A DNA stretch of 64,000 nt from Gentiana macrophylla (GCA_026214975.1 CM047810.1:39053280-39117279), one strand, 5' to 3'; numbered from the stretch's first letter, positions 44,842 to 56,384 are shown. Numbers and translations: made by a program. The notes: a model not told the origin generated them from the letters alone.

Positions 44842-45912
44842 ATGGATAACAATCAATATGCAAGATGTATGCTTATGTGCAACATGGATGATTTGATGAA
44901 TATAAACGTCGTATGCAGGCTTTTCAGGCTTCTACTCATGATGAAATGATGGACGTACTCACTGATGGACCAATTCAGATCACTCACATGCAAACTGTTG
45001 GTGAAGATCAAGTTCGAGTTCCAGAGACTAAAGCTGAATGGACCAATGATGATCGCAAGCGAAACAATCTCAACAATGTTGCTATGGACTTTATCCTCAG
45101 AACTCTTGACAGCAATTATGTACTTAAAAGTGAAAGACTGCACAACTGCTAAAGAAATGTGGGACAAACTTCAATTTGTTTGTGAAGGAACTGACTCAAT
45201 CAAGGAAAACAAAATCTCAGTTGCAAAGCAGAAGTTTGAAAACTTCAAGATGAAAAGTGGAGAGACCATTGACCAAATGGAGACAAGATTCAATGCTATC
45301 ATGGATGAATTAGACCTACTCAAGATTGAATACACAAGGAAGGTAATCAATACAAGAATCTTGAAGGCATTACCAATGTGCTGGAAGATGAAGGTTACTG
45401 CTATGGAAGAATCTAAAAGACTTGATATAGAGGACTCCTTCGAAATCTTCTCAGATTTGAAAGCTTATGAATTCAGTGAAGATTTCACAAGCACAGCTGC
45501 AATTATCAAAGCTCTGGAAGAACCAAAAACTACAGCACTTGCAGCAACATCAAATGATTCTCAAGAAACATCCACAAACAGTCTTCAACAGTTGGATGAA
45601 ATGGAGGAACAAATGGCTCTTATGATGAGCAGAATCAGAAGGATGAAGAATGGTCATCCTGTAACCCAGAAGTTCATCAAGAATACTCCTGATAAAAGAA
45701 AAGATGATGAGTATCTTTGTTTCAACTGCAAGAAGCCTGGACACTACAAAGCTGAATGTCCAGAACTGACCAAGAAGACTCAGCCTAGAAGAATTGTCAG
45801 AAGAGCACTCCTTGCTGGAGATGAATCAGACTATGAAGCTGGTACTGAAAGACTATCAGATGACACAGCTTTAATGGCACACATGGAAGACCTCAATGAG
45901 GTACGTGAATAA
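44842..45912 (+). pseudogene. Element 4 gag
   Basis: It starts at the ATG 'MDNNQYARC'. Between about 44875 and 45120 the gag sequence runs in another frame ('EYKRRMQAFQASTHDEMMDV', 'TKAEWTNDDRKRNNLNN'), then returns to the starting frame with 'TAKEMWDKLQFVCEG', so two compensating shifts are present. 'CFNCKKPGHYKAEC', a complete CX2CX4HX4C knuckle, lies at about 45718-45759. The frame ends in TAA at 45910, but the same frame stays open beyond it, suggesting the stop is a later mutation in a longer gag(-pol) frame. Gag would form the particle core. Confidence 0.92.
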
Positions 45913-47019
45913 AATTCTAATTATAGCTCAGCTCAAATTTCCATGAAAAATGCAAGTTCTTCCGATTCAAATCCAAGAAACTCAGAATTAGAAGAAACTC
46001 TTGATGATTTGATGAATCAACTTGTTACCATACAAGCTGGTTATGAATCAATCAAAGCTGAGAAAGAATCTCTAATTCTAGAAGTCAAAAGATTGAATGA
46101 TGAACTGAACACGTTGAAACTAAGCAGAACTGACAAAGGAAAGAATCATTATCGATCTATCTTGCATCGGCGCAGCAGAAAGAATCGAATTTTTTGCTCA
46201 TCCGATTCAAAGAATCGATTCAAATTTGGTAAGCCATATAGAGATAGGACTGGCTTAGGATTTGATACACAGTAGACTTCGAAAAGAGGAACAAGTAAGG
46301 CAACTGAACCTAATACCAAAACTGGTGTAAAGTTCATAGCTGAACAATGTCCTCAGATTAAGAAGCATGTTGAACCAGTAAAACAAGTTCGACATGAATC
46401 AAGTCAACCACAGCGTCAGTTTTCAAAAAGATCAGCTGTAAACAATAATAAGTTCAACCAAAAAGGTAAGGCAACTGAACATCATGAAAATAGAAAAAGT
46501 AGATTTACTGCTGAATCTACTAAAGCTGATCAGGCCAAGAACCAGAGAAACTTCAGTCAGAGTAAATCCAAGAATATTAATTATTCAAAGACTCACAAAG
46601 TCCGGGGGAAAGGCAGATTATTTCCAACTGATGATGACTGGAATATTTCTGAATGCAATATTCAAACTGATAAAAACAATCATTTCAAGAAGAAAACTTA
46701 TTACAAGTTTCAGTCCAAAGGTCAGCAAAAGACTCATTACAGTCCTCAATATAGACCTCAGTACAATGGAAATGATGGTTATTATTTAAGTTTCTATAAC
46801 AGAAATCATCATGGAAATAGGTTTCAGTCAAAAGACCCGAGAGACAATATAAATAAGACACAGTCCAAGCATAGACACTATGGGAGTGTCGCTTACATAT
46901 ATGAAAACAAGTGCAACAATATCCTAAGAATACCTAAAGGATATATTCCCAGAGTTGTACTGACAACTGACCCCTATGGACCCAAACAGAGTTGGGTACC
47001 TAAAAATGTTTAATTTTTA
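45913..47019 (+). pseudogene. Element 4 gag C-terminal tail and linker to protease
   Basis: It continues in the gag frame to protease, interrupted by TAG at 46273-46275 and TAA at about 47010. The first part (45943-46140) is a heptad-like, Glu/Lys/Leu-rich segment ('ESLILEVKRLNDELNTLKLS') likely to form a coiled coil. The remainder is basic and Asn/Gln/Tyr-rich, then 'GPKQSWVPKNV' just before the protease. Such a linker with 'W.P' before the protease is usual in Sirevirus polyproteins. Confidence 0.8.
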
Positions 47020-48345
47020 TTGCAGGATGTATGGTACTTTGACAGTGGTTGCTCTAGGCACATGACAAAGAGCAAGGACTGTCTCAGTAATTTCATTGCA
47101 AAGGATGGACCAAAGGTTAATTTTGGAAGTAAAGAGAAACCTGGATACACCAAAGGTTATGGCACATTAATCAGAAATGGGCTCACAATCAAGAATGTAT
47201 CTTATGTAGAAGGATTGCATTACAATCTGCTCAGCACCAGTCAATTCTGTGATATGGGATACAAAGTTACTTTTGACAAAGATTTCTGCATTGTCGTCAG
47301 CGAAACAACATCTCAAGTTGTCTTAGCCGGAAGAAGAAAAGAAAATATGTATGTTGTAGATTGGACAACAGCCGTTGCAGAAACCTGTTTACTTGTGCAT
47401 ACCAAATCAAAAATTAGTTGGTTGTGGCACAAGAAATTGAGTCATCTAAACTTTGATGACATCAACACCCTTGTCAAGAAACAGCTAGTCATTGGACTAC
47501 CAGAAATCTCATATAAGAAGGATAGCTTATGTGATGCTTGTCAACAAAGAAAGCAAACAAAAGCAAGTTTCAAGACTAAATCTCAGCATTCAACAACCAG
47601 AGTAGTTGAACAACCACATATGGACTTATTTGGACCTATTACACCAATCAGTATCAGTGGAAAGAAATATACATTGGTGGTAGTAGACGATTTTTCAAGA
47701 TACACTTAGGTCATCTTCTTAACCAAGAAAAGTGAAACCAAGCAAAGACTTACTGAACTACTCAAGAGACTTCAGAATCAGAAAGGAGTATCAGTTGTGA
47801 AGATAAGATCAGACAAAGGAACTGGATTCCTCAACAATGTGATTATTGAATATTGTGAAGAAAATGGTGTTTTACACCAACTAGCTGCTACAGAAACACC
47901 TCAAAAGAATGGCGTAGCTGAAAGGAGAAACAGAACACTTAAAGAAGCAGGAAGAACGATGATCTGTGAAGCAAAGCTACTTGAAAGATATTGGGCAGAA
48001 GCAGTTAACATAGCTTGCTACACACAGAACAGAGCTCTCATGAATAAAAGGCATGAGAAAACTCCTTATGAAATTTGGAATGGAAGGAAACCAAATGTTT
48101 CTTACTTTCATGCTTTTGGAAGCAAATGTTTCATATACAATAATGGGAAAGATCAACTTCATGTTTTTCAGCCCAAGGCTGATGAAGGAATTTTTCTAGG
48201 ATATTCAAGCGTCAGCAAAGCTTTTAGAGTACTAAATAAAAGGACACTCAAGCATGAGGAATCTATACATGTAGTGTTTGATGAACCAAACTTCCCTGGA
48301 GAAACAACTGAAGACAAACTAGAACCAGGTTCCTCGCCCCCGCTT
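47020..48345 (+). pseudogene. Element 4 pol, protease and integrase
   Basis: The protease active site 'WYFDSGCSRHMTKS' (DSG at 47041-47049) lies near the start. GAG-pre-integrase follows with 'WLWHKKLSHLNFDD' and 'CDACQQRKQTK' (HHCC finger), then the integrase core with first Asp in 'HMDLFGPI'. TAG at 47707-47709 replaces a Trp codon expected after 'DDFSRYT'. The same frame continues with 'IRSDKGTGF' (second Asp), 'TPQKNGVAERRNRTLKEAGR' (Glu) and 'FLGYSSVSKAFRVLNKRT'. One nonsense change is thus the only break up to a frameshift at about 48345. Confidence 0.95.
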
Positions 48346-50183
48346 ACAGATTGCGAAAATCGCTTTGTGTTGACATTGGAAGACTACAGATTTCAGAATG
48401 TTCAGATCCAGATCAGTCTCAGTTTCCAACTGCTCAACAACCCACTCCTGAACAACATGATTCAAACTCAGTTGAAGAAATTCAAGAACCAGTTCTTGAA
48501 GAATCGGTCGAACAAAATATGGATCCTTTGATGCAAACACCTGCTTATCAATGGATGAGAGATCACCCTGAAGAACAAGTTATTGGTGACACTCAAGCTG
48601 GTGTTCGAACAAGACATCAACTAGATGCAATGATTGCATGTTTTCTATCTCAATATGAACCTAAGGAAATAGAAGAAGCTTTGAAAGTTCCAGACTGGAT
48701 ACTAGCTATGCAAGAAGAATTGAATGAATTTGAAAGAAATCAAGTAATGGAATTGGTAAAAAGACCAGTTCATGTGAATGTCATTGGAACCAAATGGGTT
48801 TTCAGAAACAAACTTGATGAAGATGGAAATATCATCAGAAACAAAGCTAGACTTGTAGCTAAAGGATATTCTCAAGCAGAAGACATAGACTTTGATGAAA
48901 CTTATGCACCAGTTGCAAGATTGGAGGCAATCAGGCTATTTCTCGCCTTTGCAGCTCACAAAAAGTTCAAAGTATACCAGATGGACGTTAAAAGTGCATT
49001 TTTGAATGGAATTCTTGAAGAAGAAGTATATGTTCAAAAACCACCTGGATTCGAGATCAAAGATCAAACTGATAAAGTTTTCAGACTAAGGAAAGCTCTT
49101 TATGGACTTAAACAAGCACCAAGAGCTTGGTATGAAACGCTATCTCAGTTTCTAGTGGATAATGGATTTATCAAAGGAACCATCGACAAAACATTATTCA
49201 GAATGAAAAATGAAGAGAATACTCTACTTGTTCAAATCTATGTTGATGACATCATTTTTGGATCAGAAAATGAACAGTTATGTGAAAAATTTGCAAGTTT
49301 AATGAAGAGCAAATTTCAGATGAGTATGATGGGAGAATTGAATTATTTTCTTGGATTACAAGTTAAACAATTAGATGATGGAATTTTCATTCACCAAACC
49401 AAGTATACAAGAGAACTTATCAAAAAGTTTGGTATGGAGAAATCAACTGAAATTGCTACACCAATAGGGACCAACATCAGAATAGATGAAGACAAAAAAG
49501 GCAAAGATGTTGATCAAACACTTTACAGAAGAATGATTGGATGCTTACTTTATCTCACAGCAAGTAGGCCAGATATATCTTTTACTGTTGGTGTATGTGC
49601 CAGATTTCAGTCAAAACCGAAGGAAAGCCATCTCACAGTTGTAAAAAGGACTTTGAAGTATCTGAAAGATACAGATGGAGTTGGAATTTGGTATTCAAAA
49701 GAGGGAGAATTCAAGCTGATATCTTACTCAGACTCAGATTATGCAGGATGCAAAGTGGACAGGAAGAGAACCTCAGGCACATGTCAGTTACTAGGAAATA
49801 GACTTGTGTCTTGGTTTAGCAAAAAGCAAAACTCTATCACAACTTCAACAGCTGAAGCAGAGTATATAGCAGCTGGAAGCTATTGTGCTCAAGTTTTATG
49901 GATTAGACAGCAATTAAGAGATTATGGGATAGAAGAAGGAATGATTCCCATAATGTGTGATAACACAAGTGCAATTGCAATAATTGACAATCCAGTTTTA
50001 CATTCAAGGACAAAACAAATTGATGTGCGTCACCACTTTATAAGAGATCATGCGGAGAAGATGGATATTACAGTTCTCTATGTACCTACTGAAGATTAGT
50101 TGGCTGATATTTTTACAAAGCCACTGGATAAAGAAATATTTGCCAAACTGAGAACTGAATTGGGGATAATCAAAGTCAGTTAA
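48345..50183 (+). pseudogene. Element 4 pol, reverse transcriptase and RNase H
   Basis: Almost complete. The hinge is followed by RT with '[20 protein letters not shown]', '[20 protein letters not shown]', '[12 protein letters not shown]' and YVDD at 49239-49250. RNase H has '[19 protein letters not shown]', '[16 protein letters not shown]' and '[10 protein letters not shown]'. TAG at 50097-50099 interrupts 'PTED.LADIFTKPL', where a Gln codon is usual, and the same frame then runs to a TAA at 50181-50183, the likely true end of pol. The frame differs from that of integrase by a shift near 48345. Confidence 0.95.
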
Positions 50184-50660
50184 GCCAGAGATTCGTCAAG
50201 GGGATTAATCTTTGTTATGTTGGGCGCGCTCACTTAACAAATTAGTCATTGACATCAACAATCTCAAACTGACCATTTAAAACTGAAAGACTTAATGGAA
50301 CTGAAACACTGAACCCAGAAACAGTTTTACTCGAGTCAACTTAAGTCAAAGGTTGATAAGATAAAACCGACAGCGGTTATATCGCATTTAATTACGGCAG
50401 TTCTTTTGTCAGAATATATTGCGTGTTCACCTCATTACTATCAAAATAGTACATGTCTTGGTTACCCAAATCATCATGGAATTTGAAAAGTTGTACTAAT
50501 CAACCGCCAGTATATCATCCCTATATATCCAACCCACGTTCACACCCTCTCAAATCAAACGTTTCAAATTTCTTTTAAAACTCAATCTCTTTTTTGAAAA
50601 CAAAAGCTCTTTTTTTTTTACAATCCTTTCAAAGTTCAATCTTTGTTTTCACACCCGAAA
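50184..50660 (+). other. Spacer between pol and the third ORF of element 4
   Basis: 477 bp without a coding frame. It contains 'ctatatatcc' at 50521-50530, followed by a C/T-rich leader ('cacaccctctcaaatc', then T-rich) up to the ATG at 50661. This gives the layout of a plant core promoter, though no experiment is implied. Confidence 0.55.
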
Positions 50661-52679
50661 ATGACCACCTCAAAGAAATCACAAGAAGAAAGATTGATCA
50701 TAGAGTTAGATGTGTATACATTCGAAATGTATGAAACTATGTGCAATAACACTCTGCTAGCAAGTTATATCTGCAAAAAGATCCAGAAACAACCCGGATT
50801 AAGAAATATTCTGGAGGTCACTTTCAACGAAAAACGCGATGTAGAAGGAATTTTGCAGTTCTGGGAAAATATGCGTTTGGTAAGAGACTCTTTATTCACT
50901 ACAGTTCGTGGAGATCGTATTATTATCAACGAAAGAGTCATGAGGTCACTATTTGGTTTCACAAATTCATCTGTGACATCAATAGATTTGACTTCTCTAC
51001 CATTAAAAAGAGACGCCTTTCTTAGTCAAATTACATTATCTAAGGAACCAGCAGAAGTTGATATTCATGTTGATAAACTCAAGCCAGAGTTTGGATATCT
51101 CAGCCGATGGCTTAGCAAACATGTTATTGGAAAATCCAAAGGAATCAGTACACTATCCGAAGACAATGTCTATCTGATGAACATAATTTGGGACGAAATT
51201 GAATTCAATTTGGCCGGTTATGTCGTCAATCAGATAAAGAAGCAACACTTAGCTGAATTAAAAAGTGTACAAAGAGCTCAAGCTGAAGGACAAGCAACTA
51301 TTGGCAGATTCCAACTGAAGAAAACACTCAGTGGAATCATTCAATTTTATTTGGAAAAACTCAAGGAAGGGAAGAAAGCAAGACAAACTGCAGCTACAGA
51401 GGAAATCGCAGCACCTACAAGAACAACTTCCCAACCTGAAGCTAGACATAAAACTGTGTCTCAGCAGGAACCTGAACACAAATGAATCAAGCGGAAGGCT
51501 GATTCAGCTAAAGAAATATCAGTTGTAAAATGTTTGTACCCAGGTACTTCAAGTAAGAAAGCACCAACTGAAACTCAACCTCAACCTCTAGCTACGCAAA
51601 CTGTAGCTCAGCAAGAAGATTTGTCAGCTGGAAATCAGACAACTGACAATCAGCAAGCAGCTGATGGAATTAATAGTCAACTTATGATCATTGAATATAT
51701 CACTCAGTATAAAGATCAAACAGAAGCAACATATGATCCTTCTGATATCCTGACAAAGGATGAATTGGCCAAAGTTCATGAAAATTTGAAGATTGTGCTC
51801 AGTCAAAGGGACGCACACAATGGCCTTCTATCAAATATCTCTGGATATCTAGATTATAGAACTAAAACAGATATCTCAGTTCATGCAAGACTAGAAATGA
51901 TCCATAAGTCAAGTTCCAGTTCTGCTTCAGAAATTTTAATACTTAAACAGAAACTTGAAGACTCAACCGCAGTAGACAGGGAAACACATGCACAGGCTCA
52001 CTGGCATATTAAACAGCATATCTACAGGTTAGAGAATCAGCTCAAAGATGTATTTGCTTCTCAGCAACGTATCTCAGCCGATCAACATGCAACCCATGCT
52101 TTGGTAGATCAATTGTATGATGCCAAAAAGGGGGAAGCTGAAGAAGAAAAGCTGAAATTACTCAAAGAAAAGAAGCAACTCGAAGACGAATTGGAAAGAT
52201 ATAAATTAGATCCAAAGTTCTTAAAGAAAGAATTAACTAACGAGCAGCTCATTGAGAAATATAGTCAACCCGAAGATCGGAGAGCTACTCTTACAAAGGA
52301 TCTGTGGTTAAAGTTTGTCAAAGATCATAATCCTATCAAAGCCAAGTACAAGGATAAGACTATTGAAGAATCCTTGAACTACTTCTTATCTGATGAACTC
52401 TACAATCAGAAAATGGCGCAATACAAGAATATCAAGAAGATTGAAGACAAACTGAAGATTAAAGATAAAGCTGAACAAATGAAAGCTGATGTAGCTGAAT
52501 TTGAAAAATACTACTTGGATGAATCAACTTTACCAAAGTTAATTTTATGGAGAAAATGGAAAGAAGGAAGTCAAGTAGACTATAACAAGACCTTTTCTAA
52601 GGAAGATTCAAAACTAGAACATGATTTTCGTCTACATGACAAAGAGATGAAGTATATCTCAGTTACACAAAAAGCATAG
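50661..52679 (+). pseudogene. Third ORF of element 4 (Sirevirus-type extra ORF, function unknown)
   Basis: One frame of 673 codons, broken only by TGA at 51483-51485, where CGA would restore an Arg-rich 'K.IKRKAD' context. Chosen start: ATG at 50661 ('MTTSKKSQEERLIIELD'). Residues 1-200 look globular ('EGILQFWENMRLVRDSLFTT', 'VRGDRIIINERVMRSLFGF', 'LSRWLSKHVIGKSKG'). Residues about 230-330 are low-complexity Gln/Thr/Ala-rich. The last third is charged and coiled-coil-like ('EEEKLKLLKEKKQLEDELER'). No signal peptide or hydrophobic membrane segment is visible. An ORF in this place is called env-like in SIRE1 and relatives, but nothing here supports an envelope role. The W-x-N-M...VRG pattern recalls a plant transposon-associated domain; this is a guess from memory of the pattern. 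Confidence 0.8.
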
Positions 52680-52834
52680 AAAAGAGCTTAGACTCTAGCA
52701 AAAATATTATTTTGAACAAAGTATAACTATTCCAGTTTTTGCATATTCTAATGAAATCCAGTTTTCCAGTTTTACATTGTTTTACATTGTTTTGATCTTT
52801 AAGTTTTTCTTTTAGGGAGAGTTTTGGCATCATC

Positions 52835-52848
52835 AAAAAGGGGGAAAT
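52835..52848 (+). promoter_or_regulatory. Polypurine tract of element 4
   Basis: aaaaagggggaaat immediately before the 3' LTR start. A G-run PPT of this kind is typical of copia elements. Confidence 0.85.
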
Positions 52849-54594
52849 TATTGGAAATAAAATTTATGTTTTGATGATAATTCATCATATTTACTCAGAA
52901 TATTATCTTAACCTCATTGATGAAGTGCTGAAGCTAGCAGTTATAGTGAAAAGCTAAAAAAAATGTCCAGAATTGAATGTATAGGTTTTACTAGGGTCTG
53001 ATATTTGTATAGGTTACATCAGACAAGCTCTGTAATAGTTAGTGTGTCGTGAAACTGAAAACTGGAAGTCATTTAGAAAACTGGAAATCGTTAAGATAAA
53101 CAAACTGACTCAGACTACACCAATTTGACACTGAAGAAGATAAGTTCGCTGAGGGACACAGACTCAGTTGGCTTACCTAGATGATTGAAGAACTGAGGGT
53201 CACAGACTCAGTTATAGAAGATTGAAGAACTGAGGGTTCAAACTCAGTTATGAAGATTACAAGTCGAGACTATAAAGTTAGACTTCAGGCAAGTTTGTGG
53301 TGACCTGAACTGATTTTATGGATCTTGTATGAAGACCTAAGAATTATAAGGATAATAAATTCTTAAAAGATAAATGTTTATAGTGTACTCTGATTAAGTC
53401 AATTATAATCAGATGAAAACTGGAGTACTGATATTTGAAGAAGAGTAAAATCTCAGTTAATGCTCCAAGACTGTCAAGAAACTGACAACTGATGAATACA
53501 GTATAAAACTTACCAGTGAACTCAGTTTTATATGTCAGCCATCCAACAAACTGATAGTACAATCGAACGTTTTAAATAAAGCAATTTTATTGGATGAATT
53601 ACTGACACATCAGAACGGTCAGAAAATATAGCCGTTACAAGATAGACGTTGATACAATTCGAATTCATGGAAGATGAACGTTGGACCTCACACTATAAAT
53701 AGAGGACTTTGCACCAAGGATTACATACGAAGAGTTAACAGAATTATTAAGATCAACAAGCATTTTGTGCACTAGTCTTAGTTATTCGAATTGATATCAT
53801 CTCTGCACTATAACAAGATCATCAAGAATTTCTTCAAGTGTTCAAGCTACACAGAATTTATCCAGATTCAGACACTTTGAAGAACCACAAACAAGAATCA
53901 ATTTATTGATTCTCTGCCCAACTTTGATTCTACATCAAAGGTTTAGACTGTGAAGCAAACCGGGAAGGTTCTACCAAGGACAGTTGTTACAAGCAGTCGG
54001 GTAGACTGTGTTTGTGGTGGTAGCTGGTGAAGAGGCATACGTAACCCTTCAAGGACCAGTGTTCAAGCAATTGAAGATCAGCAATTCTACCTGTTCTACA
54101 ACTGTTTAGATAGTGAAGCTAGGGATTAGCCAATGACTATTGTTTAGGACATTTTGTAATAGTTCACCTCAAGAAGTTCCAGTGGAATTTTCCTCTGCAC
54201 CACAGGGGCAGAGAGGACTGACAGGATTACACCACCTGGAACCTCTATAATTCTTGCTTATTTACTTTGTGAATTTTCTTATTTATTCAGCATTTATCTA
54301 TAGCATTCTGATAATTGATTTTTATACAATTCACTGTTCACAGACTGACATTCATCAGAATTCAGTTTAACACACTCAGCTTTCACAGAATAACAAGATC
54401 AAGAAAAAGGCTAGAACTATATCCGCTGCCGGTTGACTCAGTTTTTGCTTAAGTCAGTTTGACTTAAACTCAGATTAGTCAGCTTAACTCCACACAAGTT
54501 TTTAACTGAACCTTAATTTGTTTTAAATCCAGTTTTAGGGACAAGTTTATTCACCCCCCTCTAAACTTGTGTTAGCCTTTCCAATGGACCAACA
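52849..54594 (+). repeat. 3' LTR of element 4
   Basis: TATTGGAAATAAA (5' LTR has TGTTGG) to TGGACCAACA. It aligns to the 5' LTR along its whole length with scattered single-base differences and a few short indels, for example an extra 'tgttc' near 54060. TATA box at 53694-53702. Confidence 0.95.
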
Positions 54595-54599
54595 ATACA

Positions 54600-54917
54600 T
54601 TTTAAAGAAAAAGTAATATGGTCAGTAGCCCCTGAATCTATGATCTAGTGGACTAAACTGCCCTTGATACCTTGCCCTTGAGAGCTACTTCTTACAGCCA
54701 TCACCACGGCATTGCACTGACTATTCTGTGGCTGTAGATTCTGGATCAAACACAACAAGTGTTCATATTGAGACTTGGTGATTGCATCTCCAGGATTTTG
54801 ATCTTGATTTGGAACAACACAAGCACCTGATTCCTCAAGATCCTCATTGTATGCTATATTGTTTGCAATTGATGCCCTTGTGCTTCTACCACATCCCTTA
54901 AAATTTGGTGGAAAACC
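54600..54917 (-). pseudogene. Element 3 pol, protease N-terminal part
   Basis: The minus strand gives 'IIDSGATDHITFSLK' with the D-S-G triad and following residues at 54618-54638, an intact retropepsin site. It is separated from its C-terminal half (42972 and below) by element 4. Between it and gag (54640-54917) is a linker with stops. Confidence 0.88.
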
Positions 54918-55760
54918 TTATTTTCTATAGCATTTATCTATTGTATGTCCTTCCTTTCCACAATAAGTGCAATAAGGTTTCTTGTTGTTACCCTGGAAAC
55001 CTTTTCCACCTCTAGATCCTCTACCTTGTCCTCTTCCTTGATTTGCATGCTTGAAATTCCCAATAACTTGATTGCAATCTGTCTCTTCAATCTGATCATT
55101 CCTAGCAGCAAGAACTACATAATCTGTGCTACTGTAATTGAGTTGCTGCTCATGGTTTAAGGCCATAATAAAGGCAATCTTGATATCAGGAAGTGGCAGA
55201 GTCATTAAAACTTTCGATTTCACATTTGCAAAGTTGCCATTCAAACCCTTGACAAACCTTGTAGTATAGGCATTGCTATAATACTTCCTGATAATCTGCA
55301 AAGCAGGGCAAACGCAGGGAGAGATGGGCTTCAGAACTAGATATTGGTCCCATAGGGATTTCAATTTTGTATAATAATCAGTGACATAAAAGTTCCCCTG
55401 CTTTGTTTTCTTAATTTCTTCTTCAAGATTAGAGATCCTATACGTATTTCCTCTCCCAAATCTATCTTGAAGATCAGTCCAAATTTCTCTAGCAGTGTCA
55501 AAGTACATGACACTCTCTGCCACAGTAGGATTCATCGAGTTTATAATCCAAGAATGATCCAAGTCGTTAACCTGCATCCAACCTGCAAATCCTGCATCTT
55601 CAACATCCGGCATTGTTGAAGAACCATCCACAAAACTGAGGCGACCATGAGAGGATAAAACCTTATTCATCGCTCTTCCAATGATTATAATTGTCCACTC
55701 CTTTGAGCAATGGACGCACAATAACTAGACTAGGATTATCAAGATTGCTCCCAGAATTAT
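54918..55760 (-). pseudogene. Element 3 gag
   Basis: The frame at 55721-54918 covers most of gag: 'NSMNPTVAESVMYFDTAREI', 'DLQDRFGRGNTYRISNLEEE', 'YYTKLKSLWDQYLVLKPIS', then a Gly/Arg-rich segment ('GRGQGRGSRGGKGFQG') and the knuckle 'CTYCGKEGHTIDKC'. The N-terminus ('NPSLVIVRPLLKG', 'NYNHW') lies upstream in another frame at about 55760-55700. This matches the plant copia-type gag polyprotein family (UBN2/retrotran_gag type). Confidence 0.92.
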
Positions 55761-55856
55761 CAGAAATCGCATTAGCAGCCACTGAAGAAACTTCAAGAAA
55801 GAACTCAGAAAATTGATGAATTTCTGGGAAGATTTGACAGCGGAAGTACTATAATC

Positions 55857-55868
55857 GATCGGATACCA
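55857..55868 (-). promoter_or_regulatory. Primer-binding site of element 3
   Basis: The minus strand reads TGGTATCCGATC directly after the LTR end TTCAACA. It is a diverged initiator Met tRNA PBS. Confidence 0.8.
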
Positions 55869-56209
55869 TGTTGAATTTTGATTCAATAACTAGAAAAACA
55901 AAGATTCGAACAGATACAAGAAGATCAAACACAGAACATAAGAACATTCAAGTGTTCTTGATGAAATTCGAAATACAGTTTTGGTGGGAAAAGGAGAAAC
56001 CAAATTCTACAGAAATTCAGCATAAGGAAACTATAATTGAATGATCACGAAGATTCATTATGCTCAGGGGTCAGGTTTACATAGTGTGGTTTGCTTCAAT
56101 TCGCTTGTAACCGCATTAACCGTCATTTCAACAACCTTGACATCAAGGTGTTTGATGTGTGCCTCAATGAATTCCAAACACTTGTTCTTCTCATTCTTGT
56201 ATATCAACA
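55869..56209 (-). repeat. 5' LTR of element 3
   Basis: 341 bp, plus 'tgttgaattttgattc' to 'cttgtatatcaaca', with perfect TGTTG...CAACA ends. Its outer 62 bp recur at 39665-39726. Confidence 0.88.
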
Positions 56210-56384
56210 AGGAAGGTATCAGTTGTAACTTAAATCAGTTGGGAACTATCCAATTTCTGCCTATTTCTGCTCAGTTTGGCGCCCGTCAAAGCTAGTGTGG
56301 CGCGCGCCAGGCGACGGCTGCAGCAACAGCTCCGTTTCAGGGAAAAAACAATGCGAATCAACACATAACATTTTTCCAACCTTA
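56210..56384. other. Flank of element 3, nothing recognised
   Basis: A short G+C-richer stretch with 'gtggcgcgcgccaggcg' at 56297-56313. No frame or repeat that I recognise. Confidence 0.35.

Larger units (their letters stand above)
42976..54594 (+). mobile_element. Element 4: 11.6-kb Sirevirus-like Ty1-copia element with a third ORF
   Basis: Boundaries are firm: LTRs of 1742 and 1746 bp, flanked by atata (42971-42975) and ataca (54595-54599), a 5-bp duplication with one change, inside the protease of element 3. Order: 5' LTR, PBS, gag, protease, integrase, RT, RNase H, about 480 bp spacer, a third ORF of 673 codons, PPT, 3' LTR. Long LTRs, a gag with CCHC knuckle and coiled-coil-like tail in the pol frame, and an extra ORF after pol are features of the plant Sireviruses (SIRE/Maximus group). 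That lineage call is by architecture and style, not by phylogeny. LTRs are very similar, so this is one of the younger insertions here, yet it has stops in gag, pol and ORF3. Confidence 0.93.
39665..56209 (-). mobile_element. Element 3: Ty1-copia retrotransposon split by element 4
   Basis: Minus-strand copia with 341-bp 5' LTR (55869-56209), PBS, gag, protease, integrase, RT, RNase H, PPT and only 62 bp of 3' LTR (39665-39726). Element 4 sits inside the protease and removes nothing: the flanks of element 4 continue one another. Without it the element is about 4.9 kb. Its pol is readable but broken in many places. Because the left end is truncated against the SINE-like sequence, no target duplication can be checked. 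Confidence 0.88.

Noticed and set aside
44842..45152. Two overlapping gag starts in element 4 as a programmed frameshift
   Set aside because: The shift out and the shift back lie at ordinary sequence with no slippery heptamer that I can see, and gag homology simply changes frame twice. Indel decay is simpler.
46990..47035. 'tttaatttttattgcag' before 'gatgtatgg' looks like a plant 3' splice site in element 4
   Set aside because: The sequence reads in frame as coding (LLQDVWYFDSG), matching the usual start of Sirevirus-type protease, so no intron is needed.
50097..50099. A programmed readthrough stop in pol, as described for the pol/ORF3 border of SIRE1
   Set aside because: The following bases are not the CARYYA-type readthrough context. 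The codon falls inside the conserved TED-LADIFTKPL end of pol, and a TAA follows 27 codons later. A plain Gln-to-stop mutation explains it.
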